16,501 nucleotides of DNA from Candidatus Acidifodinimicrobium mancum. Its GTDB lineage: Archaea; Nanobdellota; Nanobdellia; Parvarchaeales; Parvarchaeaceae. The stretch lies in the NCBI GenBank assembly GCA_015121965.1, contig JADFAP010000002.1:1-16501 (forward strand), given 5' to 3'. Shown here piece by piece: positions 1 to 7,135 of this stretch; positions within the stretch are counted from its first letter, which is position 1; each line of letters begins with the position of its first letter. The notes below the pieces were generated by a model. It was not told the DNA's origin, ran no database searches, and saw only the letters and a list, made by a program, of their open reading frames with translations. A program made the translations under genes and the position numbers.

Positions 1-42
1 AAAGCAAAAGTTAAATCCTTTGAATTTCTTCTGTCTTTGGTG

Positions 43-115
43 GCCGCGATAGTTTAGCCTGGTAGAACAAGAGGCTGTGGCCCTCTTGGCCTGGGTCCGA
101 ATCCCAGTCGCGGCC
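43..115 (+). tRNA. tRNA-His (anticodon GTG)
   Basis: A full cloverleaf can be drawn. The acceptor stem GCCGCGA pairs with TCGCGGC, the anticodon stem AGAGG with CCTCT, and the T stem CTGGG with CCCAG around the loop TCCGAAT. The seven-base anticodon loop CTGTGGC puts GTG at 77-79, which reads histidine codons. The discriminator is C115 and the base just before the acceptor stem, position 42, is G, so the G-1:C73 pair that marks tRNA-His is encoded in the DNA. CCA is not encoded. No intron is seen. Its promoter lies at or beyond the window edge. Confidence 0.96.
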
Positions 116-165
116 TATCTCTTGATAATCGAAGGATCACCAACTCTCTTTCTTTGTAGAACTTA

Positions 166-612
166 CTATTTATTTTCCCTGAGAAAAGCCAGTATCTCTT
201 CTGCGTGTTTGTCCGGAGACACCTTGGGGTATATCTTAAGTACTTTCCCGTCTTTGTCTAGTATGAATGTAACACGAGACGCAAAACCTATCAGAGATTT
301 TATTTTCAATTTGGTAACCAGCTTCTTATCAGAGTCGCTCAACAGTGTAAACGGCAGGGAATATTTTTCCTTGAATTTCTTATGTGATTCGACGCTGTCA
401 ACACTGACTCCAAATACTGGCACTCCTATTGATTGGAATGAGTTTATGTTGTCTCTGAAGCTACAGGCTTCTTTTGTGCATCCAGGCGTGTCGTCCTTTG
501 GATAGAAGTATATTATGCTCGTCTTGCCTTTTAGGTCTGAGAGCGAAACTTCCTCGCCACTGTCAGACTTTAATGTAAAATCCGGAAACGACTGTCCCTC
601 TTTGATGTCCAT
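166..612 (-). CDS. bcp: Peroxiredoxin, Bcp/PrxQ type
   Basis: This thiol peroxidase is predicted to reduce hydrogen peroxide and organic hydroperoxides in the cytoplasm. The 148-residue length is usual for the family. The active-site stretch DTPGCTKEACSFRD gives a peroxidatic Cys45 and a resolving Cys50; the five-residue spacing is typical of PrxQ/Bcp enzymes that form an intramolecular disulfide. A second conserved element, SRVTFILDKDG, carries the active-site arginine. The ATG at 612 is supported by a TATA box centred about 24 nt upstream, inside a perfect palindrome, implying a leaderless mRNA. The gene runs towards tRNA-His. A fragment resembling its own 3' end lies just upstream (646-702), suggesting a past tandem duplication. 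The thioredoxin-like reductant is not in this window. Confidence 0.95.
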   Translation of the reverse strand: MDIKEGQSFPDFTLKSDSGEEVSLSDLKGKTSIIYFYPKDDTPGCTKEACSFRDNINSFQSIGVPVFGVSVDSVESHKKFKEKYSLPFTLLSDSDKKLVTKLKIKSLIGFASRVTFILDKDGKVLKIYPKVSPDKHAEEILAFLRENK

Positions 613-625
613 ACTACTATGAAAA

Positions 626-645
626 AATGTTTATATATAAACATT
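626..645 (-). promoter_or_regulatory. bcp promoter TATA box inside a perfect 20-bp palindrome
   Basis: The sequence AATGTTTATATATAAACATT is a perfect palindrome with no spacer. Its centre is about 24 nt before the bcp start codon, where a TATA box for a leaderless archaeal transcript should be. The symmetry extends well beyond the TATA core into ATGTTT/AAACAT, so it could also be an operator for a dimeric repressor that blocks TBP. TATA sequences are partly self-complementary, so a role as operator is inference. Confidence 0.6.
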
Positions 646-702
646 AAAAAGAAAAGCCAGTATCTCCTTGACATGCTTGTCCGGAGATACTTCGGTGTTA
701 TT
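646..702 (-). pseudogene. Remnant of a second bcp-like 3' end
   Basis: On the minus strand this stretch reads VSPDKHVKEILAF, against VSPDKHAEEILAF in the intact peroxiredoxin. By hand, 38 of 48 bases match between 183-230 and 651-698 in the same orientation, and several mismatches are silent. That is what a diverged coding copy would show, rather than a recent DNA repeat. The catalytic part of the gene is absent, and upstream sequence does not look like peroxiredoxin. It is read as the leftover C-terminal tail of a tandem paralogue whose 5' part was deleted or replaced by the AT-rich segment that follows. Confidence 0.6.
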
Positions 703-799
703 AAAAGCCCATGGAAAATCTGTAACTGAATTATTCAAAAGCCTCGCTAGCAGCGAAAAGTTTAATAATGTAGAGAATTATTTAATTGTGGATGAATTT

Positions 800-1723
800 A
801 TGAAGAATATTGTTATAGTTGGTGGCTCAGGAGCAAGAAGTTCTTTGAAAGCCTTAGAGCCTGTTAAAGACATAAGAATACAAAATATTGTGACAATGTT
901 CGATTCCGGCGGTTCTACAGGCTATTTAAGAAGGAAATACGGAATTTATGCAATTGGGGATTTAAGAGATAGAATTCTTGCTGTTTCGAAAAACGAAATT
1001 CTCAAAGAGTTAAGCGAAGAAAGAATAGAATTTGAAAACGTGGCAAATAGTGTCGGTAATTTAATATTTCTATCAGCTTTAAACAGATATGGTGAAAACT
1101 ACTTAGATATTTTAAAGAGATTATATGAAACACCCGAAAATATAGATTTTATTCCGATTACTTCTGATATTAAGTGTGATGCAAATTTAGTAATTAAAAC
1201 GAATAAAGGAACGCTGAACGGAGAAGCATCAATCGATAGTTTAAACGATGAAAATGTAAGGATAGAGGATATATCCCTTGATCACAATGTTAAGATAAAT
1301 CCTAAAGCATATAACGCAATCTCAAAGGCAGATTATATAGTCTTCGGCCCAGGGGATATATATGCTTCTATTCTTCCAAATACGTTGGTTGATGGATTTT
1401 ATGACGCAATGAAAAATTTCAAGGGAAAAACAATATTAGTAACAAATATAATGCGCCACGTACCAGAAACTACAGGTTACAATGCATCGGATTTCATAAA
1501 GGTATTTGAAAAGAGGGGTATACATTTAGATGATCTAATTGTAAATAATAAAAAATTAAATGTCGGCTCAATTAAAGGAAAGTACACCTCCTTTTCAGGC
1601 TTCATCGATGCAGATATCTCCGGCCAAAATATTATCGTAGGTGATTTTATAAAGGAAGATTCGCCATATGAGCATGATCCAGATAAACTTAGAGATGCAT
1701 TAGTTAATTTGATATCTCGGTGA
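800..1723 (+). CDS. YvcK/CofD-like protein (UPF0052 family)
   Basis: The 307-residue protein matches the UPF0052/YvcK family, Rossmann-like proteins related to CofD; bacterial YvcK binds UDP-sugars and affects gluconeogenic growth and cell-wall metabolism. Family landmarks appear in order: IVIVGGSGARSS near residues 4-15, DSGGSTGYLRR (35-45), GDLRDR (53-58), SVGN (84-87), GPGDIYASILPN (183-194) and a later NIMRHVPETTGY segment. The ATG at 800 is chosen because it places the GGSG loop at the N terminus; the open frame runs further upstream from a TTG at 668, but that part crosses the antisense of the bcp remnant and has no family similarity. The gene is strikingly AT-rich: two sampled 60-base lines (1141, 1501) are about 22-23% GC, against about 45% for a line in tyrS. 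This suggests transfer. The archaeal substrate is unknown. Confidence 0.82.
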   Translation: MKNIVIVGGSGARSSLKALEPVKDIRIQNIVTMFDSGGSTGYLRRKYGIYAIGDLRDRILAVSKNEILKELSEERIEFENVANSVGNLIFLSALNRYGENYLDILKRLYETPENIDFIPITSDIKCDANLVIKTNKGTLNGEASIDSLNDENVRIEDISLDHNVKINPKAYNAISKADYIVFGPGDIYASILPNTLVDGFYDAMKNFKGKTILVTNIMRHVPETTGYNASDFIKVFEKRGIHLDDLIVNNKKLNVGSIKGKYTSFSGFIDADISGQNIIVGDFIKEDSPYEHDPDKLRDALVNLISR

Positions 1724-1828
1724 AAGGGCCGATTGCATAGATATCTAATCCAAACCTAAATCGTGTTCAGGTACAGACAAATTTAGAAGTATTATCTACC
1801 AAATATTCTAAAAATTTAGCACAAAATG

Positions 1829-1837
1829 CTTATATAT
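1829..1837 (+). promoter_or_regulatory. TATA box for the broken winged-helix gene
   Basis: CTTATATAT is centred about 26 nt before an ATG at 1860, the spacing expected for a leaderless archaeal transcript. It supports 1860 as the original start of the regulator gene whose conserved part is in another frame. The preceding stretch 1724-1828 holds nothing else recognisable. Confidence 0.5.
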
Positions 1838-1859
1838 GATGGAGTTTCTTACAAATTCT

Positions 1860-2331
1860 ATGAAAGCAAATAACATTAAGAATTCAAGTAGGGCTGCTTT
1901 GGCACTCAAAGGTATAGTAGAACCACGCAGAGCGATTCCAAGGCAGCACTTACGGTATCAGTAAATTAAGCCTTCTAGATTCACTCATAAGATTCTCAAG
2001 CAAAACACTAAAGAAAAGCCAAAAGAATATTCTTTTAAGCTTAATCGACAGTAGAGATGATTGCGTGACTAATTTTGTGTCGTTTATCTCTGAAAGAGAG
2101 AGGATATCAAAGACATCTGCGTGGCACACAATAAGGAAATTGGATTCTTTAGGATTAATCAATTGTGGCTCTTCAAACAATAAAGGTGCGCCATTGATGC
2201 TTACTGATACTGGTAGAATAATTGCATTTAGCATGCTTAAGGATATCGAAGAACCAAAGCAAAACAAAATCAGCAAAGACAGCAGCATCCGTAAGACAGA
2301 AAGAACCAGTCGGGAGGCTGTAAAGATATAA
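1860..2331 (+). pseudogene. Winged-helix DNA-binding regulator, apparently frameshifted
   Basis: Two overlapping frames seem to make one gene. From ATG 1860 the first frame gives 34 residues beginning MKANNIKNSSRAALALKG and ends at TAA 1962-1964. The second frame is open from just after a stop at 1918 to TAA 2329-2331 and holds a clear winged-helix pattern: SQKNILLSLIDS, a helix-turn-helix ISKTSAWHTIRKLDSLGLI, and a wing ending APLMLTDTGRIIAF. It has no ATG upstream of the domain; the first GTG (2065) would cut off helix 1. Joining the frames by a one-base shift between about 1919 and 1964 would give roughly 156 residues, a normal size. Either the gene is broken, it is translated from a non-ATG codon, or the base sequence has an error. 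The target is unknown; the C-terminal tail is charged. Confidence 0.6.
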
Positions 2332-2348
2332 AAGGTTTCAAAGAGGAG
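2326..2348 (+). promoter_or_regulatory. tyrS start region: TATA-like box and Shine-Dalgarno
   Basis: ATATAAAA (2326-2333) is about 27 nt before the tyrS ATG and could drive a leaderless mRNA. GAGGAG (2343-2348) is placed 8 nt before the ATG as a ribosome binding site and would be useful only to transcripts starting further upstream, for example read-through from the regulator gene. Both may work. Confidence 0.4.
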
Positions 2349-2356
2349 ATATTTGT

Positions 2357-3376
2357 ATGGATACCGAAGAGAGGTTTAAAATCGTGAAGAGGGGAACAGC
2401 AGAGATCGTGACTGAAGAGGAGATGAAAGCTCTTCTGGCCGAGAAAGCTAAGCCATCAATATATATAGGAAGGGCCACCACTGGACCGCTTCACATAGGA
2501 CACTTAATCTCCATAGGTAAACTGTTAGACTTTTCACGCGCTGGATTCGAAGCAAAGATACTGCTGGCTGACATACACGCAGCCCTGGATGACCTAAAGG
2601 CGAAGTGGGAGGACCTGGATAAGCGGGTCAATTACACGAAGGCGTGTATAGAACTATCCTTTGATTGGAAGAATGGAAAACCGAAGTTCTTCAAGGGATC
2701 TGATTTCGAACTTAAGCACGATTACGTACTTGATACGCTCAAGATATCAACGATGTCGACTGTGGAAAGAGCGATGAGAGCCGCATCAGAAGTAACTAGA
2801 ATGAAGAACCCAAAGGTAAGCGAGCTGATATATCCGATAATGCAGGCTGTTGACGAACATTACCTAGACGTTGACGTGCAGCTTGGTGGAACAGACCAGA
2901 GGCATATACTGATGTTTGCAAGGGAGTACCTCCCGTTGATAGGCTACAGGAAGAGGGTCGAGGTCATGATGCCATTGGTGTCATCACTGCTTGGACCAGG
3001 AACTAAGATGAGCTCTTCGATACCAAACAGCCACATCAAGGTCTACGAATCAGAAGAGTCAATAAAGAAGAAGATAAACGGCGCTTACTGCCCTGAAAAA
3101 GAGACAAAGGACAACTTCGTACTGCAGATAGTTAATTACATAGTATTTGCAGCTGAAGACAAATTCAAGATCGAAAGAGCATCTAAATTCGGGGGAGACG
3201 TGGTCTACACCAGTTATGAAGAATTGGAGAAAGACTTTGTAAATGGCTCACTGCATCCGCTGGATCTCAAGAAAGCTGTGGGGGACTACCTATCAAACAG
3301 ACTGAAAAATGTAAGGGACTACTTCGAGAAGCACCACGATTTGTTAGAAGAGTTGGGACCTGAATTCCTACCATAG
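2357..3376 (+). CDS. tyrS: Tyrosyl-tRNA synthetase, archaeal type
   Basis: This cytoplasmic class I enzyme charges tRNA-Tyr with tyrosine. The 339 residues are close to the short archaeal/eukaryal TyrRS form, which lacks the bacterial S4-like C-terminal domain. The first ATP motif is HIGH at residues 46-49, after a YIG element at 36-38 whose tyrosine corresponds to a substrate-contacting residue. YPIMQAVDEHY (159-169) supplies the Tyr, Gln and Asp expected to grip the tyrosine side chain, and separates it from the related tryptophanyl enzyme. The second ATP motif KMSSS is at 217-221, followed by the AYCP element typical of archaeal TyrRS. The gene is complete, with GC-richer codon use than the YvcK-like gene before it. 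Confidence 0.94.
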   Translation: MDTEERFKIVKRGTAEIVTEEEMKALLAEKAKPSIYIGRATTGPLHIGHLISIGKLLDFSRAGFEAKILLADIHAALDDLKAKWEDLDKRVNYTKACIELSFDWKNGKPKFFKGSDFELKHDYVLDTLKISTMSTVERAMRAASEVTRMKNPKVSELIYPIMQAVDEHYLDVDVQLGGTDQRHILMFAREYLPLIGYRKRVEVMMPLVSSLLGPGTKMSSSIPNSHIKVYESEESIKKKINGAYCPEKETKDNFVLQIVNYIVFAAEDKFKIERASKFGGDVVYTSYEELEKDFVNGSLHPLDLKKAVGDYLSNRLKNVRDYFEKHHDLLEELGPEFLP

Positions 3377-3410
3377 ACTTGATATTTGAGCCACTCAGAG
3401 AGCACTGATT

Positions 3411-3436
3411 ATATAACACCGTTATATTTATATATA
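3411..3436 (+). promoter_or_regulatory. Promoter of the suf regulator operon with an inverted-repeat operator candidate
   Basis: A TATA box, TTTATATATA at 3427-3436, is centred about 25 nt before the ATG at 3456. Directly upstream and touching it is a perfect inverted repeat, ATATAAC-ACC-GTTATAT, at 3411-3427. It covers the TFB recognition element position, so a bound protein would hinder TBP/TFB assembly. The first gene of the transcript encodes an HTH protein, so autoregulation is the simple reading. No binding evidence is available. Confidence 0.6.
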
Positions 3437-3455
3437 CAGATACAATAGTCTTTCT

Positions 3456-3833
3456 ATGGCCGAAATATTCTGCAAGAAAACGCTCATGGAGATAATGCCA
3501 GCCGCAAGGGCAGCCATAGCTGAGAAAATGCATAATATGGATGCAGATCAGGCTTACATAGCAGAGAAAATCGGCACAACGCAACCAGCTGTGTCCCAGT
3601 ATCTCAAAGGAACCAGAGGGAAAGTGGCTGATAGTATGATAAAAAACCAGAGGATGTCTAAGTTCCTGGAGGGTGTGATGGAAAATCTGGAAGACAAGGA
3701 TTACGATTTGAATTCCCACACATGCGAGATATGTCAGGAAGCGAGGGAGACCAAGGTCGTAGACGTGCCTAAAGGCAAGGACTTCCTTTGCCCAATAGAA
3801 TTAATAAGGAAGGAACATGGAAAGTGGGGTTGA
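3456..3833 (+). CDS. HTH transcriptional regulator with four cysteines, heading the suf operon
   Basis: This 125-residue protein fits the archaeal HTH regulators of the COG2522 type. The helix-turn-helix is at about residues 31-52, with QAYIAEKIGTTQPAVSQYL. Four cysteines stand out: Cys6 near the N terminus, Cys90 and Cys93 in a CEIC motif, and Cys112 in FLCP. Two Cys regions flanking an HTH domain would suit a zinc site or an iron-sulfur cluster. The reading frame overlaps the start of sufC by 17 bp, so the two proteins are almost surely co-translated. By analogy with bacterial SufR and IscR, which are unrelated HTH proteins that sense Fe-S status, I infer that this one controls the operon. 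An inverted repeat sits over its promoter. Metal binding and function are not shown by sequence alone. Confidence 0.85.
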   Translation: MAEIFCKKTLMEIMPAARAAIAEKMHNMDADQAYIAEKIGTTQPAVSQYLKGTRGKVADSMIKNQRMSKFLEGVMENLEDKDYDLNSHTCEICQEARETKVVDVPKGKDFLCPIELIRKEHGKWG

Positions 3834-4545
3834 TATAGAGAAGCTAAGCGTGAGGATAAAAGAGAAAGTCCTACTCAGAGGAGTCAGCCTACATGTGAAA
3901 ACGGGAGAGACACACATACTGATGGGTCCGAATGGAAGCGGGAAAACTACGCTTGCAAGGGCAATACTTGGGGACAAAAGGTATACTGTGACCGATGGAA
4001 AAATAGAGTTTAATGGTGCAGACTTACTCAAGCTAAAGCCGCACGAAAGAGCCAGGCTAGGCATATTTGTAAGCTTTCAAGAACCCGTTGCACTGCAAGG
4101 CGTGAATACACTAAGTTTTCTAAAAACTGCCTATGAAAGCGTTAATTCGACTAAGATCACAACAAGCGAGTTCAAGAAGATAGTGGGCAAATATCTCGAG
4201 AAGGTAGGTCTTCCTGAGTCTATCAATGAAAGGCATGTAAATGAAGGTTTCTCCGGTGGGGAAAAGAAGAAATTTGAACTTCTCCAACTGCTTTTACTTA
4301 AGCCAAAGGTTGCGATACTAGATGAGATAGACACAGGTCTGGATCTAGACGCAATGAAAGCGCTGTCTAGTACGGTGAATGAGATGTTGCCTGAAACAGG
4401 ATTCTTGATAATAACACACAGTGACAGGATTCTCAAACACATAAAACCCACACTAGTGAACGTAATGAAAGACGGGAGTATCATTAGGTCAGGTGGCATG
4501 GAACTGGTAGAAGAGATAGAGAAGGGTGGATACAAAATTGATTGA
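3817..4545 (+). CDS. sufC: SufC, ATPase of the Fe-S cluster scaffold complex
   Basis: SufC is the cytoplasmic ABC-type ATPase that powers rearrangement of the SufBCD scaffold during iron-sulfur cluster assembly; it is not a transporter. The 242-residue protein has Walker A GPNGSGKTT at 37-45, a Q-loop in FVSFQEP (84-90), the SufC-type signature NEGFSGGEKKK (142-152), Walker B AILDEID (166-172) and the switch His201. The EID ending, rather than EPT, is characteristic of SufC. The ATG at 3817 lies within the regulator gene and gives the expected short N terminus before the core strand. The stop overlaps the region just before sufB by a few bases, in keeping with one operon. Confidence 0.95.
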   Translation: MESGVDIEKLSVRIKEKVLLRGVSLHVKTGETHILMGPNGSGKTTLARAILGDKRYTVTDGKIEFNGADLLKLKPHERARLGIFVSFQEPVALQGVNTLSFLKTAYESVNSTKITTSEFKKIVGKYLEKVGLPESINERHVNEGFSGGEKKKFELLQLLLLKPKVAILDEIDTGLDLDAMKALSSTVNEMLPETGFLIITHSDRILKHIKPTLVNVMKDGSIIRSGGMELVEEIEKGGYKID

Positions 4546-4547
4546 TT

Positions 4548-5939
4548 ATGGAAAAATTGGAGATACAAGCTGATAGGTACGACTTCAAGGAGGATATAGA
4601 CTACAAAGTGAGGTTCCCGAATGGCCTATCAGAAAGAGTCATCAAGAATCTATCTGATATAAAAGGGGAACCAAATTGGATGAAGGAATTCAGGCTTAAT
4701 GCCTATAAATTCTTCTCTAGGAGACCCATGCCTAACTGGATAGACGGGCTAGACAAGCTTAATCTCAATGACATCAGCTACTTTGCGCTTGCATCTGATA
4801 AGAAGTCCACTAGCTGGGAGGATGTGCCGAAGAAGATAAAAGACACCTATGATAAGCTAGGCATCCCCGAGGCCGAGAAGAGGGCTCTCGGTGGAGTCGA
4901 GGCAATGTTTGACAGCACTGTAGTGTACAATAACGTTAGAGAGGAATTGAAGAAGGAAGGCATAATATTCTGTGACACGGATTCTGCGGTAAAAGACTAT
5001 CCCGAACTGGTCAAGAAATACTTTGGAAAGGTTGTTTCTCCAAATGACAACAAATTTGCCGCACTCAACTCAGCGCTTTGGTCCGGGGGGTCATTCATAT
5101 ACGTCCCAAAGGGAGTGAAGGTTAAACTGCCACTTCAGGCGTACTTCAGAATAAATGCAGCAAATATGGGGCAGTTTGAGAGGACTTTGATAATAGCTGA
5201 TGAAGGCGCAGACGTGACCTATGTCGAAGGATGCTCTGCCACTACGTACTCAAAGGAATCACTGCATGCAGCAGTTGTGGAGATAATTGCCATGAAAGGG
5301 GCACATGTAAAGTATATCACGATACAGAACTGGTCGAGTGATGTATATAATCTGGTCACAAAGAGAGCGTTCGCATACGAGAACGCGTATGTTGAGTGGA
5401 TAGACGCAAACATAGGAGCTAAGCTAACCGCTAAATACCCGTCTGTTTACATGCTTGAGCCAGGAGCGAAGGCAAACATACTGTCGATAGCATTTGCAGA
5501 CAAGGGACAGCACCAAGACGCTGGCGCCAAAGCGATACATCTCGCGCCTGCAACAAGCTCCGTTATAAGATCCAAGTCGATATGCCTAAACGGAGGTAGA
5601 ACAACTTATAGGGGATTAGTGAAGATACCGCGTGGGTCAAAAGACTCCAATACAAGTGTCACCTGCGATGCGCTTATATTCGACGATGATTCAAGGACTG
5701 ATACATATCCTTACATGGAGATAAGCGAAGAGAGCGCGGATGTAAGCCACGAGGCATCTGTGGGGAAGATCGGAGAGGATCAAAGACTCTACATGGAGAG
5801 CAGGGGAATACCGGAGAATGAGGGGATAAATATGGTAGTCCTCGGATTCGTTGGCGAATTTATAAAGGAGCTACCTATGGAGTTTGCCCTGGAATTCAAC
5901 CGACTTATAAAAATAAACATGGAAAACGCAGTCGGGTGA
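4548..5939 (+). CDS. sufB: SufB, Fe-S cluster scaffold protein
   Basis: SufB holds the nascent iron-sulfur cluster in the SufBC2D complex in the cytoplasm. From the ATG at 4548 it is 463 residues; a TTG two codons earlier is possible but needless. The conserved N-terminal part includes GGVEAMFDSTVVYNN and SALWSGGSFIYVP, followed by the long beta-helix core. Near the C terminus are Cys373 in SVTCDALIFDD and the His401-Glu402 pair in DVSHEASVGKIGEDQ, which match residues implicated in cluster or sulfur handling in E. coli SufB. It starts 2 nt after the sufC stop codon. The cysteine desulfurase and sulfur carrier that must feed it are not encoded in this window. Confidence 0.95.
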   Translation: MEKLEIQADRYDFKEDIDYKVRFPNGLSERVIKNLSDIKGEPNWMKEFRLNAYKFFSRRPMPNWIDGLDKLNLNDISYFALASDKKSTSWEDVPKKIKDTYDKLGIPEAEKRALGGVEAMFDSTVVYNNVREELKKEGIIFCDTDSAVKDYPELVKKYFGKVVSPNDNKFAALNSALWSGGSFIYVPKGVKVKLPLQAYFRINAANMGQFERTLIIADEGADVTYVEGCSATTYSKESLHAAVVEIIAMKGAHVKYITIQNWSSDVYNLVTKRAFAYENAYVEWIDANIGAKLTAKYPSVYMLEPGAKANILSIAFADKGQHQDAGAKAIHLAPATSSVIRSKSICLNGGRTTYRGLVKIPRGSKDSNTSVTCDALIFDDDSRTDTYPYMEISEESADVSHEASVGKIGEDQRLYMESRGIPENEGINMVVLGFVGEFIKELPMEFALEFNRLIKINMENAVG

Positions 5940-5945
5940 AATACT

Positions 5946-7118
5946 ATGACCGATCTGTTCAAATCGTACATAGACATGAAGCTTAACATGTCATCTATCC
6001 CGAAATGGCTCATTGAATATAAGCAAAAAGAATTCAAAGAATTTAGAGAGACGGAATTTGAGGCAAATCCACTCTTTAAGAAGGATTCCGAAGCAAGAGA
6101 GAAGGTATTTCTAAATGAAGAAGAGATAATCAGCTACCTAATGAATCAAAGATTAGACAACACAGCGGATTATAGATTTAACAAAAAGAGCGAAGATATT
6201 ATCGACAGAGACATTATCTTAATGGAGGAAACTGATCCGCTGAGGAGTTGGGTAGAATATCAGGACGCTTACTCCGACAAGATGCGACATTTAGACAATA
6301 CTTTATTCACACTCGGAAGATTCATAAACATATCGGGTGGCGGAACCAAGGAGCTTGATTTAATGGAGACAACTAAGGGCAAGCTTGAAATCAGCAAGGA
6401 TGTGTTTTATGTTGACGACGAGAATATGGCTAAGATAATCCTTGAACTCACGAACAGCGTGGAGAACGCAAAAATATACAAGAATATAGACATTTTCACT
6501 GGGGAGAACAGCCGACTCACTATGCTGATTAAACAAAACTTTGAAGCAGACGCCATCGCTTTAATAAACATAGGTATACATTCAAAAGGGGATATAGAGA
6601 TAATTTCCGTAGATAAAGGTGGGAAGACTATACGATATAAGATATACGCTGAACTGCTTGGTGACAATTCAAGCTATAAAGAGAGCAAGATCATGATATG
6701 CAGTGGCAAACAGGACATAGATGTTACTGACCTAGTCAGGCACGTTGGCAAAGGCACAAAGAGCTTGGTGAACTTCCGCACATCAGCAGAAGGGGAAGCC
6801 AAGGTCGTGATAAAGGATGTTATAACTATAGAAAAGGAAGCGGAAAACTCAGATGCTTTCCTATCAAGCGACGGCATAATATTAAGTGAAAACACAAAGA
6901 TAAACTCTATCCCCGCGCTCGAGATAAGAACTAGCAATGTGAAAGCTAAGCATTCTGCATCTACAAAGCATCTTGATTATCAAAGCGAGGTTTACTGTTT
7001 AAGTAGGGGAATAGATGAGGAAGACACAAAAAAGTTGACAGTCGGGGGTTTCCTATTCGGTGGATTGGATCTAAAAGACGAAGAATTGAAAGAAAGAATC
7101 GAAATGAGTAATGTATAG
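5946..7118 (+). CDS. sufD: SufD-like subunit of the Fe-S scaffold complex
   Basis: The 390-residue product follows sufB by 6 nt and shares the SufB/SufD beta-helix fold, with little conservation in the N-terminal half. The C-terminal family signature is present in relaxed form: KAKHSAST with His336, then YCLSRGIDEEDTKKL and GGF. The histidine corresponds to the one that in E. coli SufD contributes to cluster assembly at the SufB-SufD interface. The usual cysteine of the 'CSHGAT' motif is alanine or lysine here. By family knowledge SufD pairs with SufB and binds one SufC. It could also be called a second, diverged SufB-like protein, since some archaea have SufB/SufC only. The stop precedes the DUF488 gene by 17 nt. 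Confidence 0.85.
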   Translation: MTDLFKSYIDMKLNMSSIPKWLIEYKQKEFKEFRETEFEANPLFKKDSEAREKVFLNEEEIISYLMNQRLDNTADYRFNKKSEDIIDRDIILMEETDPLRSWVEYQDAYSDKMRHLDNTLFTLGRFINISGGGTKELDLMETTKGKLEISKDVFYVDDENMAKIILELTNSVENAKIYKNIDIFTGENSRLTMLIKQNFEADAIALINIGIHSKGDIEIISVDKGGKTIRYKIYAELLGDNSSYKESKIMICSGKQDIDVTDLVRHVGKGTKSLVNFRTSAEGEAKVVIKDVITIEKEAENSDAFLSSDGIILSENTKINSIPALEIRTSNVKAKHSASTKHLDYQSEVYCLSRGIDEEDTKKLTVGGFLFGGLDLKDEELKERIEMSNV

Positions 7119-7135
7119 CTGATAAAGAAAACCAA

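Noticed and set aside
77..505. Open frame on the plus strand across tRNA-His and bcp
   Set aside because: It overlaps the tRNA and lies antisense to a clear peroxiredoxin; composition is not protein-like.
668..799. Longer N terminus for the YvcK-like protein from a TTG
   Set aside because: The extra 44 residues run antisense through the bcp remnant, and the family core starts exactly at the ATG at 800.
1611..1625. Short GATATCTCCGG match to the bcp remnant region inside the YvcK-like gene
   Set aside because: Only about ten bases agree and the context is coding; chance is enough.
1950..2288. Minus-strand frame opposite the winged-helix gene
   Set aside because: The plus strand carries a recognisable winged-helix pattern; the opposite frame is a hydrophobic shadow.
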